Source of the DNA: Megascapheus bottae
Lineage: Eukaryota; Chordata; Mammalia; Rodentia; Geomyidae
Direction: 5' to 3'
Length of the DNA: 64,000 nucleotides
Assembly: GCA_024803745.1 (NCBI GenBank)
Contig: JANJXV010000013.1
Location: forward strand, 15,249,501 to 15,313,500
The notes below the pieces were generated by a model. It had not been told where the DNA came from, made no database searches, and saw only the letters and a program-made list of their open reading frames with translations. Positions within the stretch are counted from its first letter, which is position 1. The number at the start of each line of letters is the position of its first letter. The position numbers were made by a program, and so were the translations under genes. Of this stretch, positions 43,766-55,767 are shown in pieces.

Positions 43766-44238
43766 GAGAGGAGTGCTTTTCTATCTGCTTTCCAGTCAAA
43801 TATGCATGTAGCTAGCTGATGGACCTGGCCTTCTGATATCAGCTCAGCATGGAGCTAGCTAGAAGAGGGACATGGGTTACAGAGATAAAGGGACCTGCTT
43901 GAATACATATTAGGAGCAGGACAGAGGGATTCATCTTTCTGTTCTTTCCTAATTCATCTCTGATTCTGAGGGAGCTTCTTGGCTGGGAATCTGTAGCCCA
44001 AGGCAGGACAAAGAGGAATGGATTTAGTTATTTAACACAGGCTGTTTTTGCAGACACCTATTACTGTCAGCCTCCAAGGCCAAGGCTCTGGCCCCTGATG
44101 GATGGCATTTGTTTCAAGCTGGGAGCAGCATGTGAAGCTGTGTCTCAGCTGCTGAGGAGGAACATACTCATAGGGGTTCCATCACTCTTGTTCCAACAGG
44201 TACATTTAAATGTTGCCTGGTGATTCAATGAGGCTACT

Positions 44239-44327
44239 TATAAAGCCCCACCTTGGAAGCTGGTTTAGTCCCTGCTGTATGGTGAGGCTGAAGAGACATG
44301 TGTGGTGTTTCCTGCTGATATGACTAG
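44239..44327 (+). promoter_or_regulatory. Candidate TATA box and first non-coding exon for Or51t1
   Basis: TATAAAG lies at 44239-44245 in a GC-richer segment. About 80 bases downstream CTGATATGACTAG|GTAAGAAG gives a strong splice donor at 44327/44328. A matching acceptor (TTTCTCCTTAG) sits at 47910, 20 bases before the Or51t1 ATG, implying a 3.6-kb 5'-UTR intron, normal for OR genes. No transcript evidence is available here. Confidence 0.35.
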
Positions 44328-46789
44328 GTAAGAAGAGTGCCTACTTGGGAAGTGAATGGAAGGAAAGGAAAGAAGGAATGGCAGGGGATAATAGGAAGAA
44401 GAATAAGCAATGAACGGATGTGAGATTTGAGTAAGATGGCTAAAGAAATGGAGGTGTATATAATAATCGCATATTGCGATAGAGGACAAGAGGGGAAATA
44501 GAGAAAGAAAGGCGGAAGAAGAACTCAATATTCTCTTACTGTGGCCATAAATTTCCTGTGTGCAGTTGATATTAGTGATCAAAGTTTCCTGTTGATACTG
44601 ATCTTGTTGTGGTAGCTAGCATTGGGCTAATGTGTGTGGTGTGCATGCCTAAAATTTTGTGGAACTCATTCCAGGCCAAAAAAAATATCCCTGATTGATA
44701 GCACCTCTGACTTGTTCTGAAGAATCAAATAAAATGTTTAAGAACTAAATGGTACAAAGACTCAGGATCAGAGGGAGTTTTCAGTTTAGCCTGCCTTGGA
44801 GTTGTCAGGGCAAGTTCTATATTGTGGAAGCAGTGAAATTCAGGGCTGACAAATTAACACAAGGTAGCTGTTAGTAAGAGGATGAGCTTCTATCATTATT
44901 GATGTCAGAGGTAGTGGTGTTGATTCTCAATTCACTTAGGTAGAATCGGGTGGGTCTTACCTAAGCCATTTTATCTAGTTTGTAGGTGTATGAGCAGATG
45001 TTAACTTCTGTTTGGTCATTCAAATGGAGACTCATACTTTGTTTATCTCTTGAAGATGGGCCATATAGGGAAAACTTCAATAAACACAGGCAATGAAGTT
45101 TTTCCCTCTATGTGATTTCATGATGGATGAGAAGCCTCCTTACTTCCTTATATTAAGGAAGATTCCCAAATAATAATTTCAGAGAATCCTTCTGAGTGGT
45201 TGTGTTTAGCAGCTGAGAAGAATGACCTAGAGTTCTCAGCAGCCCTGCTTTGCCTTGTCAGGTTGGTTGTTTGCTCTTCACTCATTGTGTCATGTGGTAG
45301 TAATTTCCAATTAAAGTCCCACCCTGCCCTGGCTCCTTTCCTCATCCAATCTCACTATGTTGACAGAACTTGGAAGCAGAAATGTCCTTGACTCTTTTCT
45401 GCTCCCATGATCTTGACCACGTAACTAGAATTAGAGCTGCCATTAAAAGTTCAAGTGTGTTGTTTAATCCAGCGTGTTGGTAATCCATACCTCATTTGTA
45501 CCAGTGTTTTTGTTTGTTGGCATTAATTCCCAAATAAATCCTAGACATATACACTAACTTACGTAGTATAGCAGAAAAAAATGATTTGAAAGCCCTACTA
45601 GAATAAAAAATGATTATAGATATCACCATCTTAGATTTGTACAGAAAACTATTGACACTCTCATATCTATCTTTATATAATTCAGAGATTCTCTATTACT
45701 GGAAAATGTCTTACAACTCTCAGTAAGCTGTGCTGAAAATTTAGACCCCTGAAGGACGAAAGCCCTGAATTGAATAATCAAGCTAGATTTGACTTTTGCT
45801 GGTGACTGTGATCAAAGTAAAACTTCCAAAAAATATTCTCTTCTAATTTTGGTTGACCAACAGACAAAAAGCAGGTCCTAAAAGGTGTTGAGACCATCAC
45901 CTTAAATGTAGGTCCTGTACTTCTGCCTCCCTAAGAAATCACTTAGGTTATTTGGTTCTTGCTTTTCTTTTTCATTGCTTCCAGGCTATGGAATTTCTTT
46001 GTATCCAGTAAGCTGGTCGATATTACAATGCATGACATCAGTTCAGCCTGCGAATCCCTTACTTACTCTCTTCTTTTAATCCTTATTTTCACTTCATTCA
46101 TAAATTTCCCAAAGTTATGTTAATGAGAGTGCCTTTCCTGCTTCCTACCAGTCACTCAGGTGAAAAGATCACTGAGAAGAGATCTTACATACATCCCAAC
46201 CTGGACACAGACAGGCCCTGATAAGAGGCAATTTTATTCAGAAAGCTAGAATTAGTTCATACATTGGCACAATTGATTTTGCTCTCAGGAGAAGAGCAAG
46301 CAGCAAGGAGGGAAGATAATATGGTGTAGGCATCCACAGCCTCATCTCACTGATGATGTCTCTAGCTAAAAAATGTCTAGAACTGAGCTAGATGCTTATG
46401 TGTGGGGATATTTTTGTCAGGGCTTCTCAGTTAGGCCAATGTAATCATGCCTGTTGTCTTATATTCCAATGATGTTTGGAAATCTAGAGAGGAATTCGTA
46501 AGGTGTATGCTCCTAATAAGGGAGTTCAACTTTATGCTGCAGACATTCACGGGAGGAATAAAACAAAATCTCCTAAGTATAAGTCAGAGAAGGTGCTAAA
46601 ATGTATGTATTTCAGTAAACCCGGGAACCAAAGAACACAGTGAATCCTAGCCTACTATATATATGGTAAAGGGAATAACAGAATTATTAGAGTTATTTTA
46701 ATATAAGAAATGAAATAAAGATATTTATCAACTGTGATGAGTATTATAAAAGAGTATAAGGCTACAACAGCGATTCTTACTAGACACTG

Positions 46790-46955
46790 TTGGAAGTGAA
46801 CTTGACCACTTGGGAAGCTGGGAAGCTGTGGGGAGGGAAAGTGGGAGGAAAATCAGGGAGGGGCTAACACTGGTAGAAAAGAAATGTATGCATTACCTTG
46901 CTTATGTAGCTGTAACTCTTCTGTACATCACCTTTACAATAAAAAATAAATTGAA
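46790..46955 (+). mobile_element. Old L1 3'-UTR fragment
   Basis: GGGGAGGGAAAGTGGGAGGA, then TATGTAGCTGTAACTCTTC and ACATCACCTTTACAATAAA. Confidence 0.65.
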
Positions 46956-47894
46956 AAATAAAGGAAAACAAAGGATAGAGTAGCCTATGATTTGGGTACA
47001 AATACTCCTCTGAATACAATATCCCAGACTGGATTTCAACAAGAGCATCACAAATGCTCAGAATTGCACCCATGTTCTTTATTATTTTAGGGAGAACTCA
47101 AATAGTTTTGTGACTTAATACAAATATCTATTAGGTTGTAGTTGCAACTGTTTTTGTTTTGTTGTTGTTTATACACATGTATGACTCAAGCATAAAAGTA
47201 TTTCTTATTCAGGCCAATGCTATTCTGGAAAATAAGATGGGAATGAGCTTATAGGAAACTGACTCTATGTGTGTGTGTGTGTTTTCTCTCACTGTCACAA
47301 AAATACTTGAGAGAAGCAACTTGTGAAGAGGAAAGATTCATTTTCGCTTATGTTTTTCTGTCTCTAGATATTGGACTAGTTGCTTTGACCTGTAGTGAGG
47401 TAGAGCATGGCTGAGGCTTGAGGCAGTAGAAAGTCATCCATCTCATAGAAATCTGGAAAAAAAAAGAAACAACAACAAAAAGCCTACTAAGGGTGGGAAC
47501 AAAAAAAATACCCTTCAAGGTTATTTCCCTCCAACTAGCCCCCACCTCCTTAAATCTTTAACAGCCTATTTCCATGAGGTCAGAGCCCTTACCATCTCTT
47601 CACCTTCCAAAAGCTCATTGCTAAACACAGCTGCATTGGGGCCCAGATCTTAGCACACGAGCCATGGGAAATGTGTAAGATGGAAACTACAACAAACACT
47701 TATGATCTGGAAAGAGCAGGGGTAAGAAAATGAGGGCAGGTTCCAATAAGAACAATCCAAGACTCTGTGGAGTTCTTACGATAAGCACATTTCTCCTGGG
47801 AATTTTAAATACAAGGATTTAAGCACAACCATAAATGGTTTATAAGAGTGTGGTAAGACTTACACGAATGATCTAGTGACAGATATTATCCTTA

Positions 47895-47910
47895 CTCAGT
47901 TTCTCCTTAG
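47895..47910 (+). promoter_or_regulatory. Candidate splice acceptor of the Or51t1 coding exon
   Basis: CTCAGTTTCTCCTTAG|GGAGTG: a pyrimidine tract and AG ending 19 bases before the ATG at 47930. It supports starting the protein at 47930 rather than at the upstream in-frame GTG (47876), which would lie in the intron. Confidence 0.5.
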
Positions 47911-47929
47911 GGAGTGCCGTCCACTCAGC

Positions 47930-48895
47930 ATGCTGATCTTCAATAACACCACCTCCTCCTCCAGTTTCCTACTCACCGCCTTCCCAGGGCTGGAGCTGGC
48001 TCACATCTGGATCTCCATTCCCGTCTTCTGCCTCTATACCATTGCCCTGGTGGGAAACAGCATGATTGTGCTGGTGGTGATGGTTGAGCGCAGACTCCAC
48101 AAGCCCATGTACTATTTCCTCTCCATGCTCTCCGGGGTTGATCTCTGTCTGACTGTCACCACCCTTCCCACAGTCCTGGGGGTTCTCTGGTTCCATGCCA
48201 GGGAGATCAGCATCAAAGCATGTCGAGTTCAAATGTTCTTCGTGCACGGCTTCTCTTTCTTGGAGTCCTCCGTGCTGGTTGCCATGGCCTTTGACCGCTA
48301 CATGGCCATCTGTAACCCACTTAAGTATGCCACGGTCCTCACAGACATGACGAGCCTGGTGATGGGACTCACCATCGTCATACGACAAGTCGTCTTCATG
48401 TTTCCCTGCGTGTTGGCGGTGAACTCTGTGTCCTTCCAGGGAGGCCAAGAGCTCTCTCATCCATTTTGCTTCCACCCAGATCTGATCAAATTTACCCATA
48501 CCAACCCCTGGGTCAGCAGCTTCTGGGGGATGTTTCTTCAGTTCTACCTGACCGGCACCGACCTACTCTTCATTCTCTTCTCCTATGTCCTGATTCTCCG
48601 CACGGTCCTGAGTCTCGTGGCCCCCAAGAAGCAACAGAAAGCTCTCAGCACGTGTGTCTGCCACATCTGTGCGGTGACCGTCTTCTACGTGCCTATGATC
48701 AGCCTGTCTTTAGCCCACCGGCTCTTCAGCCCCACTCCCAGGGTGATCTGCAGCGTTCTGGCCAATATTTACCTGCTCTTACCTCCTGTTCTGAACCCCA
48801 TCATTTATAGCTTGAAGACCAAGGTGATCCGCCGGGCCATATGCCAGCTGTTTCAATTCAAGGGTTGGCGGGATCCCAATACCAGGAACTTGTGA
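47930..48895 (+). CDS. Or51t1: Olfactory receptor family 51, Or51t1-like, intact
   Basis: A single-exon 321-residue class I odorant GPCR. It starts MLIFNNTTSSSSFLLTAFPG, with two overlapping N-glycosylation sites (Asn 5 and 6). Landmarks are GNSMI (helix 1), LHKPMYYFLSMLSGVD (helix 2), MAFDRYMAICNPLKYATVLT (helix 3 and loop 2), SHPFCFHPDLIK (loop E2), SYVLILRTVLS (helix 5), KALSTCVCHICAVTVFYVP (helix 6) and NPIIYSLKTKVIRRA (helix 7). LTAFPGLE instead of LTGIPGLE, VLWFHAREIS and the unusual AVNSVSFQGGQ loop match human OR51T1 as I recall it. I chose the ATG at 47930 because it matches the family start and follows an acceptor. There is no damage to the frame. Confidence 0.93.
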   Translation: MLIFNNTTSSSSFLLTAFPGLELAHIWISIPVFCLYTIALVGNSMIVLVVMVERRLHKPMYYFLSMLSGVDLCLTVTTLPTVLGVLWFHAREISIKACRVQMFFVHGFSFLESSVLVAMAFDRYMAICNPLKYATVLTDMTSLVMGLTIVIRQVVFMFPCVLAVNSVSFQGGQELSHPFCFHPDLIKFTHTNPWVSSFWGMFLQFYLTGTDLLFILFSYVLILRTVLSLVAPKKQQKALSTCVCHICAVTVFYVPMISLSLAHRLFSPTPRVICSVLANIYLLLPPVLNPIIYSLKTKVIRRAICQLFQFKGWRDPNTRNL

Positions 48896-48899
48896 GGAA

Positions 48900-49824
48900 G
48901 GTGGAACTGAACTGAGCAGTTTTCTGGTATAAAACTATGGTGATGTAAACAATATCTGGACTAGTGTCATCCAGAGGCATTTTGGTTAGTGACTGGATCA
49001 TGGGAGAAAGGAGGAGATGTGATTTTTCCCTTGAGCTTATTCAAAGAGGTTTTGTTTCCCCCCTTTAAATACCACTTTTCAAAACCAACTTGGTTTCCAC
49101 CCAGAATTGAAAATTATGACCTGGACTCCTGGGTGTACACATTAAAAGCATAATTACAATAATTTCGACAAGATGTAACAATTTATCTGCTTTTAAAGTC
49201 ATTTAGGTCAGAAGTAGATGCCAAGGGTTTTCTTTTTCTAGTCAACTGAAATGAAATTCAATTTTCCCAGGAACAAAAAGGATTGTTCCTTGAGGTAGTT
49301 AAAGGAGGGAAACACACAACTGTGTAAAAGCATGCTCATATGAATTTGTAATTAAGATCTCCAGGAAATCAGCTGGTTTCAGTTCCTTAGTCATTGCTAG
49401 TGCCTCTAAGAATGCAGATGCACCCTGTGTTATCTTCAATCCCTTTAATTTATGTAGTGAGGGGAATTTTATGGTTACTTTCCAGCATTCCAGTCAGCTT
49501 TGTATATAAAGTATTTTTTCATTGTCTGGGTATTCTTATGTTTTATAATTCTGATTCCATAGCTTTTCTGCTGGGAAGATTTGTCTGTTAGCTGGCTCTG
49601 TACTCTATTGGGCTTATTATAGTATATTGTACAGTAACTTCCATGCTGATTAGTTAGTTGTATTCTCGTTTGGTGTGTTTTCGCTGATCTTAATGGGCAT
49701 ATATTTAGAATAAAAAAGCAATTCATTGTAGATGCTTAGTGTACTTTGAACAAAGTCACACTTTATATTCCTTTGGTTTCCTTCCCTTTTTCAAATATTT
49801 GGTGGGCTTCATTATGCTGTTTTC
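48900..49824. other. Unique AT-rich spacer, nothing recognised
   Basis: Contains the Or51t1 3' flank. I could not pick a convincing poly(A) signal close to the stop. Confidence 0.4.
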
Positions 49825-49867
49825 ATGTGTGTGTGTGTGTGTGTGCATGTGCATGTGCATGTGCATG
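49825..49867. repeat. (TG)n-(CATGTG)n microsatellite
   Basis: About ten TG units followed by four GCATGT-type hexamers. Confidence 0.9.
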
Positions 49868-49929
49868 TATCATCTTCCCTCTTCACAAGTCCCACTAGCC
49901 TCTCTGTCCTTTTTTTGCATTCACATCTC

Positions 49930-49949
49930 TTCATCATCATCATCAATAC

Positions 49950-49987
<38 letters not shown>

Positions 49988-49988
49988 A
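49930..49988. repeat. (ATC)n microsatellite
   Basis: Runs of ATC interrupted once by AATACC. This creates poly-Met and poly-Ser artefact frames. Confidence 0.93.
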
Positions 49989-50029
49989 TAACAGCATCAC
50001 CATCATTTTAGGCCTAGAGTTCATGTGGA

Positions 50030-50455
50030 GTGAAACTATGTGACATGTGATTTTCTGAGTTTGACTTATTTCACTCAACTCGATGGTCTCCACTTCTATT
50101 AATTTTCCTATTAGTGTCACCATTTTACTCTTGTTTATGGATAAATAATGATCTGCTTTTGTATACATATCATGTTTCCTTTATCCATTCATCAGTTGGT
50201 GGATGGTTGCAGTAGTCAAGCTAATTTCAAGGCTTGATGATTGCCGAAAGTGCTGCAATAAACATGGGTGTGCAGGATCTTGTATGCTAATTCACACTGC
50301 CCAGGAGTGATACTACAGCAGCATCTTACGATGGGCCTATTTTTAATTTTTGGATACATTGCCACAGTGATATCCAAGGTGAATGCATCAGTTAACAGTC
50401 ATTTTCTGATGCTGTTTAATAGAGTAACTCCGTTGCTGTTTAGAACATTTTAGAC
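50030..50455 (-). mobile_element. Old L1 ORF2 fragment, antisense
   Basis: TTATTTCACTCAACTCGATG, CATTCATCAGTTGGTGGATG and GTGCTGCAATAAACATGGG are antisense to the conserved L1 ORF2 3' region. Confidence 0.65.
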
Positions 50456-50459
50456 TTTT

Positions 50460-51540
50460 TATTCAGAGTGTTTCTGATGGAGCATGGTAGCTCATGCTTT
50501 TGATTTGTAGCTTGTTGGGGGGCTGAGTACACTCATTCACTTGCATAACTCATTGGTGTTCACTTGTTGACTCATTGATGGTAATAATGATGTGAAAAAA
50601 TATTCTGAAAAAGAACCTAATTTTAGAATGACTTGATTATTTGGTATCAAATTCCCTAAATACCAATAGCTCAATGGAACGATTATGCAGGGAAATGAAA
50701 GTGGCCGACAGGTTTTATATCATGTAGGAAGTTACCAAATTTTACTCCTGGGTAACCGGGAGCCAGTTTAGAATATTTGCTTGAAAGAGATGGAAACACT
50801 TAAAATGTATTTTGCGTTTTTCCGGCGAGGACTCTTCCAGGTGTGTTTAGACTTACAGCACTTTTGCAATGTGGGAAACACAGGCTGCTGGTGAAATCCC
50901 CATCTTAAACAGATGCAAAGGTTACAAGCGAGAAGTAAGCTGCCTTATAATGATATAATTCTACCCTCTAGATATTTTTCCCCTATGTTTTGTCACCGGC
51001 TCCTGCTGAGGCTCTAGGTATGAAAGAGTTAATGTACAAGCCCTGGGTTAATGTACTAACCCTTTCTTTATTAACTTATGAGGAGATCTCATAGGAGTTA
51101 ACTCCCCAGAGGTCTATAGATACATTGAGACAAAGTGGAGGTCAACACACAGTTCTTGTTCTTATCTTTCAGGGAGCCAAGTGTCTGGTTTCGGTAAGTC
51201 TGAGGAGCCAAAAAAAAAATCCTATTGGTAACCTTAAACCAGGGCTTCACATTAGCTTGTGTCCAAATAAATGACTGCAGGGGAAAAATAGGAATGTGAG
51301 TTCAGCGAATGTGTGTGTATATGTATATGTGTGTATAAATATGTCTCCGTGTGTGGCTGATGGCACCATCTGAATGTTAAGTAATTACTAGGTTAGTGTA
51401 TTAATATTTTAACATTTGTAAGGTCCCATGTACTCGATAATATAAAACTTGATATAAAACAACAAAGAGGAGAAAATGTCCTCATTGCCAGTCTAAGACT
51501 TGTTTGGAAGGAGGGGCTAAGGCAATATTCTTCAAGTATA
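50460..51540. other. Unique spacer, nothing recognised
   Basis: No gene or repeat that I can name, apart from a short GTGTAT tract near 51310. Confidence 0.4.
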
Positions 51541-51547
51541 TTTTTTT

Positions 51548-51735
51548 ATTTTGTGCCAGTTCTGGTGTTTGAACTTAGGGCATGGGTACTGTTCTTGAGC
51601 TTTCTCAAGGTTCTACCACTTGAGCCACAGCACCACTTCCGGCTTTTTCTGAGGATGTGGTACAGAGAAATTGAACCAATGGCTTTGTGCATGTTAGCAA
51701 GCACTCTGCCATGAGGCTGCACTCTCAGCCCTTTC
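51548..51735 (-). mobile_element. tRNA/ID-type dimeric SINE, antisense
   Basis: TGTGCCAGTTCTGGTGTTTG, TCAAGGTTCTACCACTTGAG, GGCTTTTTCTGAGGATGTGG, GAAATTGAACCAATGGCTTT, AAGCACTCTGCCATGAGGC. Confidence 0.8.
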
Positions 51736-52169
51736 AGAGTATTGTTTAAATTAACTAGTGGTGTTTGCTCATTTTCTTCAGTATGTTAAAGATTGTATCT
51801 GAGGATCTAAAATAACTCTAAGGTAGGTATGATTCTTTACAGACTTCAACAGAAGAGGAAACAGCTACGTGGTGGTTTTGGCTCACACTTTAGGTTACCA
51901 TGCTGAAGCTTATGCTCAGATATTTGTTCATTAGGCTAAGGGCTGATTAGTTACCTTAAATACCAAAATTTTGAGATCTGGGCAATATTTAGTCATAAGA
52001 CTCTTCTCTTTAATGTGTTCATTTGGTACATATTGTATCTACTATCTTAGATTTCTGCCAATTTCTCTTAATATTTCTTTTCAACATTTTCTCAATAACA
52101 TTGATGATCTGAAGAGTTCCATGATATTTAAATAATCTATTTTTATGTTTTTTTTAAATCTGGGTAAGG

Positions 52170-52322
52170 TAATCTATCTTTTTAGCCCAGAGCTGGCTTG
52201 AACTCAGGGCCTGATTATTGCACCACTTCTGGCTTATTCTATGTATGTGGTACCAAGAAATCAAATCTGGATTTTTGTGCATGAGAGGCAAGCACTCTAC
52301 CACTAGGCCAAATTTCCGACTC
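52170..52322 (-). mobile_element. tRNA/ID-type SINE, antisense, internally deleted
   Basis: GCTTGAACTCAGGGCCTGAT jumps to GCACCACTTCTGGCTTATTC, then TATGTATGTGGTACCAAGAA and AAGCACTCTACCACTAGGCC. Confidence 0.75.
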
Positions 52323-52499
52323 CAGATAATCTATTTTCATGATATAAAGTTAGCAGCGATCATGTCAGTACTTGTTAATTTAAATTATTTTGGGCTATTT
52401 CTTTTTCTGAAGCTTAGATCTCCATGCCCAGATACATAGTCCACTGAAGAATGAATTTATTACTGAAAATATAATCTGAAGAATGGCAGCAACCTATTC

Positions 52500-52745
52500 T
52501 TTTTTTCCCCAGTTGGTTGTGGGACTTAAACTCTGGGCCTGGGTGCTGTCCCTGGGCTCTTCAGCTCAAGGCTATCACCTTACCCCTTGAGCCACACTGC
52601 CACTTCTGATTTTCTGGAATTTAATTGGAGATTACAGTCTTACAGACTTTGGTACCTGGGCTGGCTCTGAACTTTGATCCTCAGATCTCAGCCTTTTGAA
52701 AAGTTTGGATTACAGGTGTGAACCACTGGTTTTGCCAACCTATTT
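52500..52745 (-). mobile_element. Composite B1-like/ID-like SINE, antisense
   Basis: GGGACTTAAACTCTGGGCCT, CTCAAGGCTATCACCTTACC, TTTAATTGGAGATTACAGTC (linker), GGGCTGGCTCTGAACTTTG, GATTACAGGTGTGAACCAC. Confidence 0.8.
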
Positions 52746-52849
52746 CTATTGTTGCCAGATTATTAGCATGTATTTTTATAGGTTATATTTTAAAAACAAG
52801 ATACATTAATCTAAGGACATTTATCATTTTTCATGTATTCTTTGTTCAT

Positions 52850-53075
52850 GTGTGTCAGTTGTGGCGCATGAATTCAGAGTCTGGGTGCTGTGCCTGAGCT
52901 CTTTTGCTCAAGGCTAACACTCTACCACTTTGAGCCACAGCTCATCTTCTGGTTTTCTGGTGGTTAATTGGAGTCTCATGGTGACTTTTCTGCCTGGGCT
53001 GGCTCTGAACTTCAATCCTCAGATCTCAGCCTTCTGAGTAGCTGCAGTTACAAGTGTGAGCCACTGGCACCCAGT
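52850..53075 (-). mobile_element. Composite B1-like/ID-like SINE, antisense
   Basis: GGCGCATGAATTCAGAGTC, CTCAAGGCTAACACTCTACC, GGTTAATTGGAGTCTCATGG (linker), GGGCTGGCTCTGAACTTCAA, GTTACAAGTGTGAGCCACTG. Confidence 0.82.
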
Positions 53076-53668
53076 CATTTGAAATTATCCTACACACAAC
53101 TACAAAACACTCACCTTAACTGGCATTGAAGCTTTGGAAGAGAACAGATTCTCTCTTCCTTTATATATTCTATTAAAGTTTGGTGAATTTACCTCATTTG
53201 TAATTCAAAATTTAAAAATTTATGAGGTGACATTGATATATACTAAGTGCATTACCCTTTTTATGGGTTCTACCATTATGTTTTATATTTTGCCATTTTT
53301 TCCAGTAGAAATGAATCTCATAAGTATTTAGGCATCTATTTAGAAGGTTAATTCAAAGGAGGGAGAATTTATGTTGTCTATTTTAGATATTTGTGTTTTC
53401 TGGTCATTTATATCACTTATTCAATATTTGGTTATCCTGAAACTTAAAATGTAGTAATAAATTGGAAGATCATGTATCTTGTCTCTGAAAATGTAAATAG
53501 CAAACTTGATTTATAGACTTCATGTGCAAATCAGGTACTATTATGTAGGTACAGTTTTAATGTTTAAATTTAAAAAAGAAATCAAGTGGTTTGAACATTT
53601 TTCTTATAATTTCTTTAACTGACTTATGACACAGATATAAGTTAGCCCAGTCAGGATAGACAAGATGA

Positions 53669-53671
<3 letters not shown>

Positions 53672-53707
<36 letters not shown>
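53672..53707. repeat. (TG)18 microsatellite
   Basis: About 18 uninterrupted TG units. Confidence 0.95.
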
Positions 53708-53708
<1 letters not shown>

Positions 53709-53916
53709 TTACTGTACAGACTAAAACTCTCCCTTTGAGATAAAATGAATGAAGTCTAATCCAAAATATTGAGACTAGATAAGGTAATTTGACTGCATTA
53801 TCCCTTACATATTCTACTAGAGTCTATTATAATAAATACCAATATTTTTGATAATTCTTTGCAATATGGTAAACAGAGGTTTAATTGTATTTTATTATTA
53901 CAACAGCAGACTACTT

Positions 53917-53947
53917 ATTAATTAAATTAAATTAAATTAAATTAAAT
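53917..53947. repeat. (ATTAA)6 microsatellite
   Basis: About six tandem ATTAA pentamers. They contain TAAT cores resembling homeodomain sites, which may be incidental. Confidence 0.9.
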
Positions 53948-54521
53948 ATTTTTCACCAAATACGTGAAAAATATGCCTGACCATAAATCATTGTTTTTTT
54001 ATATAATTCTTGAAGGAATATATGAACACCTTTATATGAATCATACTCATGAATATTATGTATATAGGATCCTATTTCCTAAGTTTAAAACAGTAAATAG
54101 TCCACAAACTTAACACTTTAGAATTTGTTTACTAATTATTTTCAGTGATCTGTGAGTTAGATAATGGTTTCAAAATTTCTTCCATAAGTTTTATAAATTT
54201 CATTGTAAGAGCACTCTGGAATCTGCTGAAGAGAGCTTCAACCCAGCAAAAAGATTCTGTGTGTCTTTTTATTCAGTCAATGCAAACAGTTCTACATTGA
54301 TGTACTTTACCTGTTTGGTGAAAAATGTTGAACAATACATATTTAGCATGAATTGTTAGAGTGAACCTGTCGTGTAGGAGGATTTATAATATTTAAGACT
54401 TATGGTAACTTTGGAATAGTGTAATTGTTTCAGATACCAAATACTTTTCTTTGTACTATGTATGAAAGCACATTGTATCCCCACAAAACTGCATTTTATT
54501 CAAAAGTCTGACTGGATTTTG

Positions 54522-54536
54522 CTCATGTAATTTCAG
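54522..54536 (+). promoter_or_regulatory. Candidate splice acceptor of the Or51a7 coding exon
   Basis: CTCATGTAATTTCAG|AGCTGG ends 30 bases before the ATG at 54567, with branch-point-like CTGAC near 54510. Confidence 0.45.
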
Positions 54537-54566
54537 AGCTGGCTAAAACTCCCACAATCTCCACTC

Positions 54567-55505
54567 ATGTCTGTTCTTAACAACTCTGACGTGAAGTATT
54601 TTCTTCTGACGGGGATTCCAGGACTGGAGCATGCCCAGATATACATCTCCATTCCCATCTGCCTCACGTACCTGGTTGGCATCCTGGGCAACTGCACCAT
54701 TCTCTTTATCATCAAGACAGAACGCTCACTTCACGAGCCCATGTATTATTTCCTTGCCATGCTGGCTGTCTCTGACATGGGACTATCCTTCTCTTCCCTT
54801 CCTACCATGCTGAGAATCTTCTTGTTCAATGCCATGACAATTTCTCCAGATGCCTGCTTTGTTCAAGAATTTTTTATTCATGGATTCACTGTTATGGAAT
54901 CTTCTGTGCTTCTCATTATGTCTTTGGACCGCTTTCTCGCCATCCATAACCCTCTAAGGTACAGTTCTATTCTTACTAGCAGCAGAGTGGCTAAAATTGG
55001 AATAATCTTAGCCTTTAGGAGCCTAATTTTAGTGCTTCCATTTCCCTTCACTCTAAGGAGACTGAAGTATTGCAAAAAAAATCTCCTTTCTCATTCATAC
55101 TGTCTTCATCAGGATATCATGAAGCTCGCCTGTTCTGACAACAAGATCAATTTCATCTATGGTTTCTTTGTTGCTCTCTGTACTATGCTGGACTTTTCAC
55201 TGATTACGGTGTCTTATGTGCTCATCTTGAAGACTGTACTCAGCATTGCTTCTCTGGCAGAGAGGCTGAAGGCCCTAAATACCTGTGTTTCCCACATCTG
55301 TGCTGTGTTCATCTTCTATGTGCCCATCATCACCTTGGCTGCCATGCATCGCTTTGCCAAGCACAAAAGCCCTCTAGTCATTATCCTTATTGCAAATATA
55401 TTCTTATTGGTGCCACCTCTGATGAACCCCATCGTGTACTGTGTAAAGACTCGGCAAATCCGGGAGAAGGTTTTGGGAAAGGTAGCCAACATCTGTGTCA
55501 GATGA
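54567..55505 (+). CDS. Or51a7: Olfactory receptor family 51, Or51a7-like, intact
   Basis: A single-exon 312-residue class I odorant GPCR. It starts MSVLNNSDVKYFLLTGIPG, with an N-glycosylation site at Asn 5. Landmarks are GNCTILF (helix 1), LHEPMYYFLAMLAVSD (helix 2), MSLDRFLAIHNPLRYSSILT (helix 3 and loop 2), SHSYCLHQDIMKLACSD (loop E2 cysteines), SYVLILKTVLS (helix 5), KALNTCVSHICAVFIFYVP (helix 6) and NPIVYCVKTRQIREK (helix 7). Sequence and place after T1 fit OR51A7, though other Or51a members are similar. All motifs are intact. It is the nearest relative in the window of the pseudogene at 16231-17168. The coding sequence is more AT-rich than the S1 and H1 genes. Confidence 0.92.
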   Translation: MSVLNNSDVKYFLLTGIPGLEHAQIYISIPICLTYLVGILGNCTILFIIKTERSLHEPMYYFLAMLAVSDMGLSFSSLPTMLRIFLFNAMTISPDACFVQEFFIHGFTVMESSVLLIMSLDRFLAIHNPLRYSSILTSSRVAKIGIILAFRSLILVLPFPFTLRRLKYCKKNLLSHSYCLHQDIMKLACSDNKINFIYGFFVALCTMLDFSLITVSYVLILKTVLSIASLAERLKALNTCVSHICAVFIFYVPIITLAAMHRFAKHKSPLVIILIANIFLLVPPLMNPIVYCVKTRQIREKVLGKVANICVR

Positions 55506-55767
55506 TAATTTGAATATGTAAGAAATAAATTACCAGCTAGTAAATACTTAGTAGAGTTGTTTTATCTTCAAGATGATGGTGATGTCGGGAAGATAATTTA
55601 AACAGGCTAGGAAAAAAATAGCCAAGGGATCTGCAAGATTCATAGAAGTTGAATGAACATTTTAAGAGGAGTTGAAATAAAACTTGGGTAATGGACCAGT
55701 TAGATCAGAAAGAATAAGAATTTGAGCAAACAGAATATTGTGTGATTAGCATTTATTAAAATCATTG

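Larger units (their letters stand above)
43800..47870. other. Spacer upstream of Or51t1
   Basis: Mostly unique sequence. It contains the candidate first exon at 44239-44327 and an L1 tail at 46790-46955. Frames up to 105 codons show no known features. Confidence 0.4.
53080..54520. other. AT-rich spacer upstream of Or51a7, with two simple repeats
   Basis: Very AT-rich, typical of OR upstream DNA. No clear TATA-plus-donor pair comparable with that for Or51t1. Confidence 0.4.

Noticed and set aside
47876..47929. 18-codon N-terminal extension of Or51t1 from a GTG
   Set aside because: It does not match the family start, and it crosses a splice-acceptor-like sequence ending at 47910.
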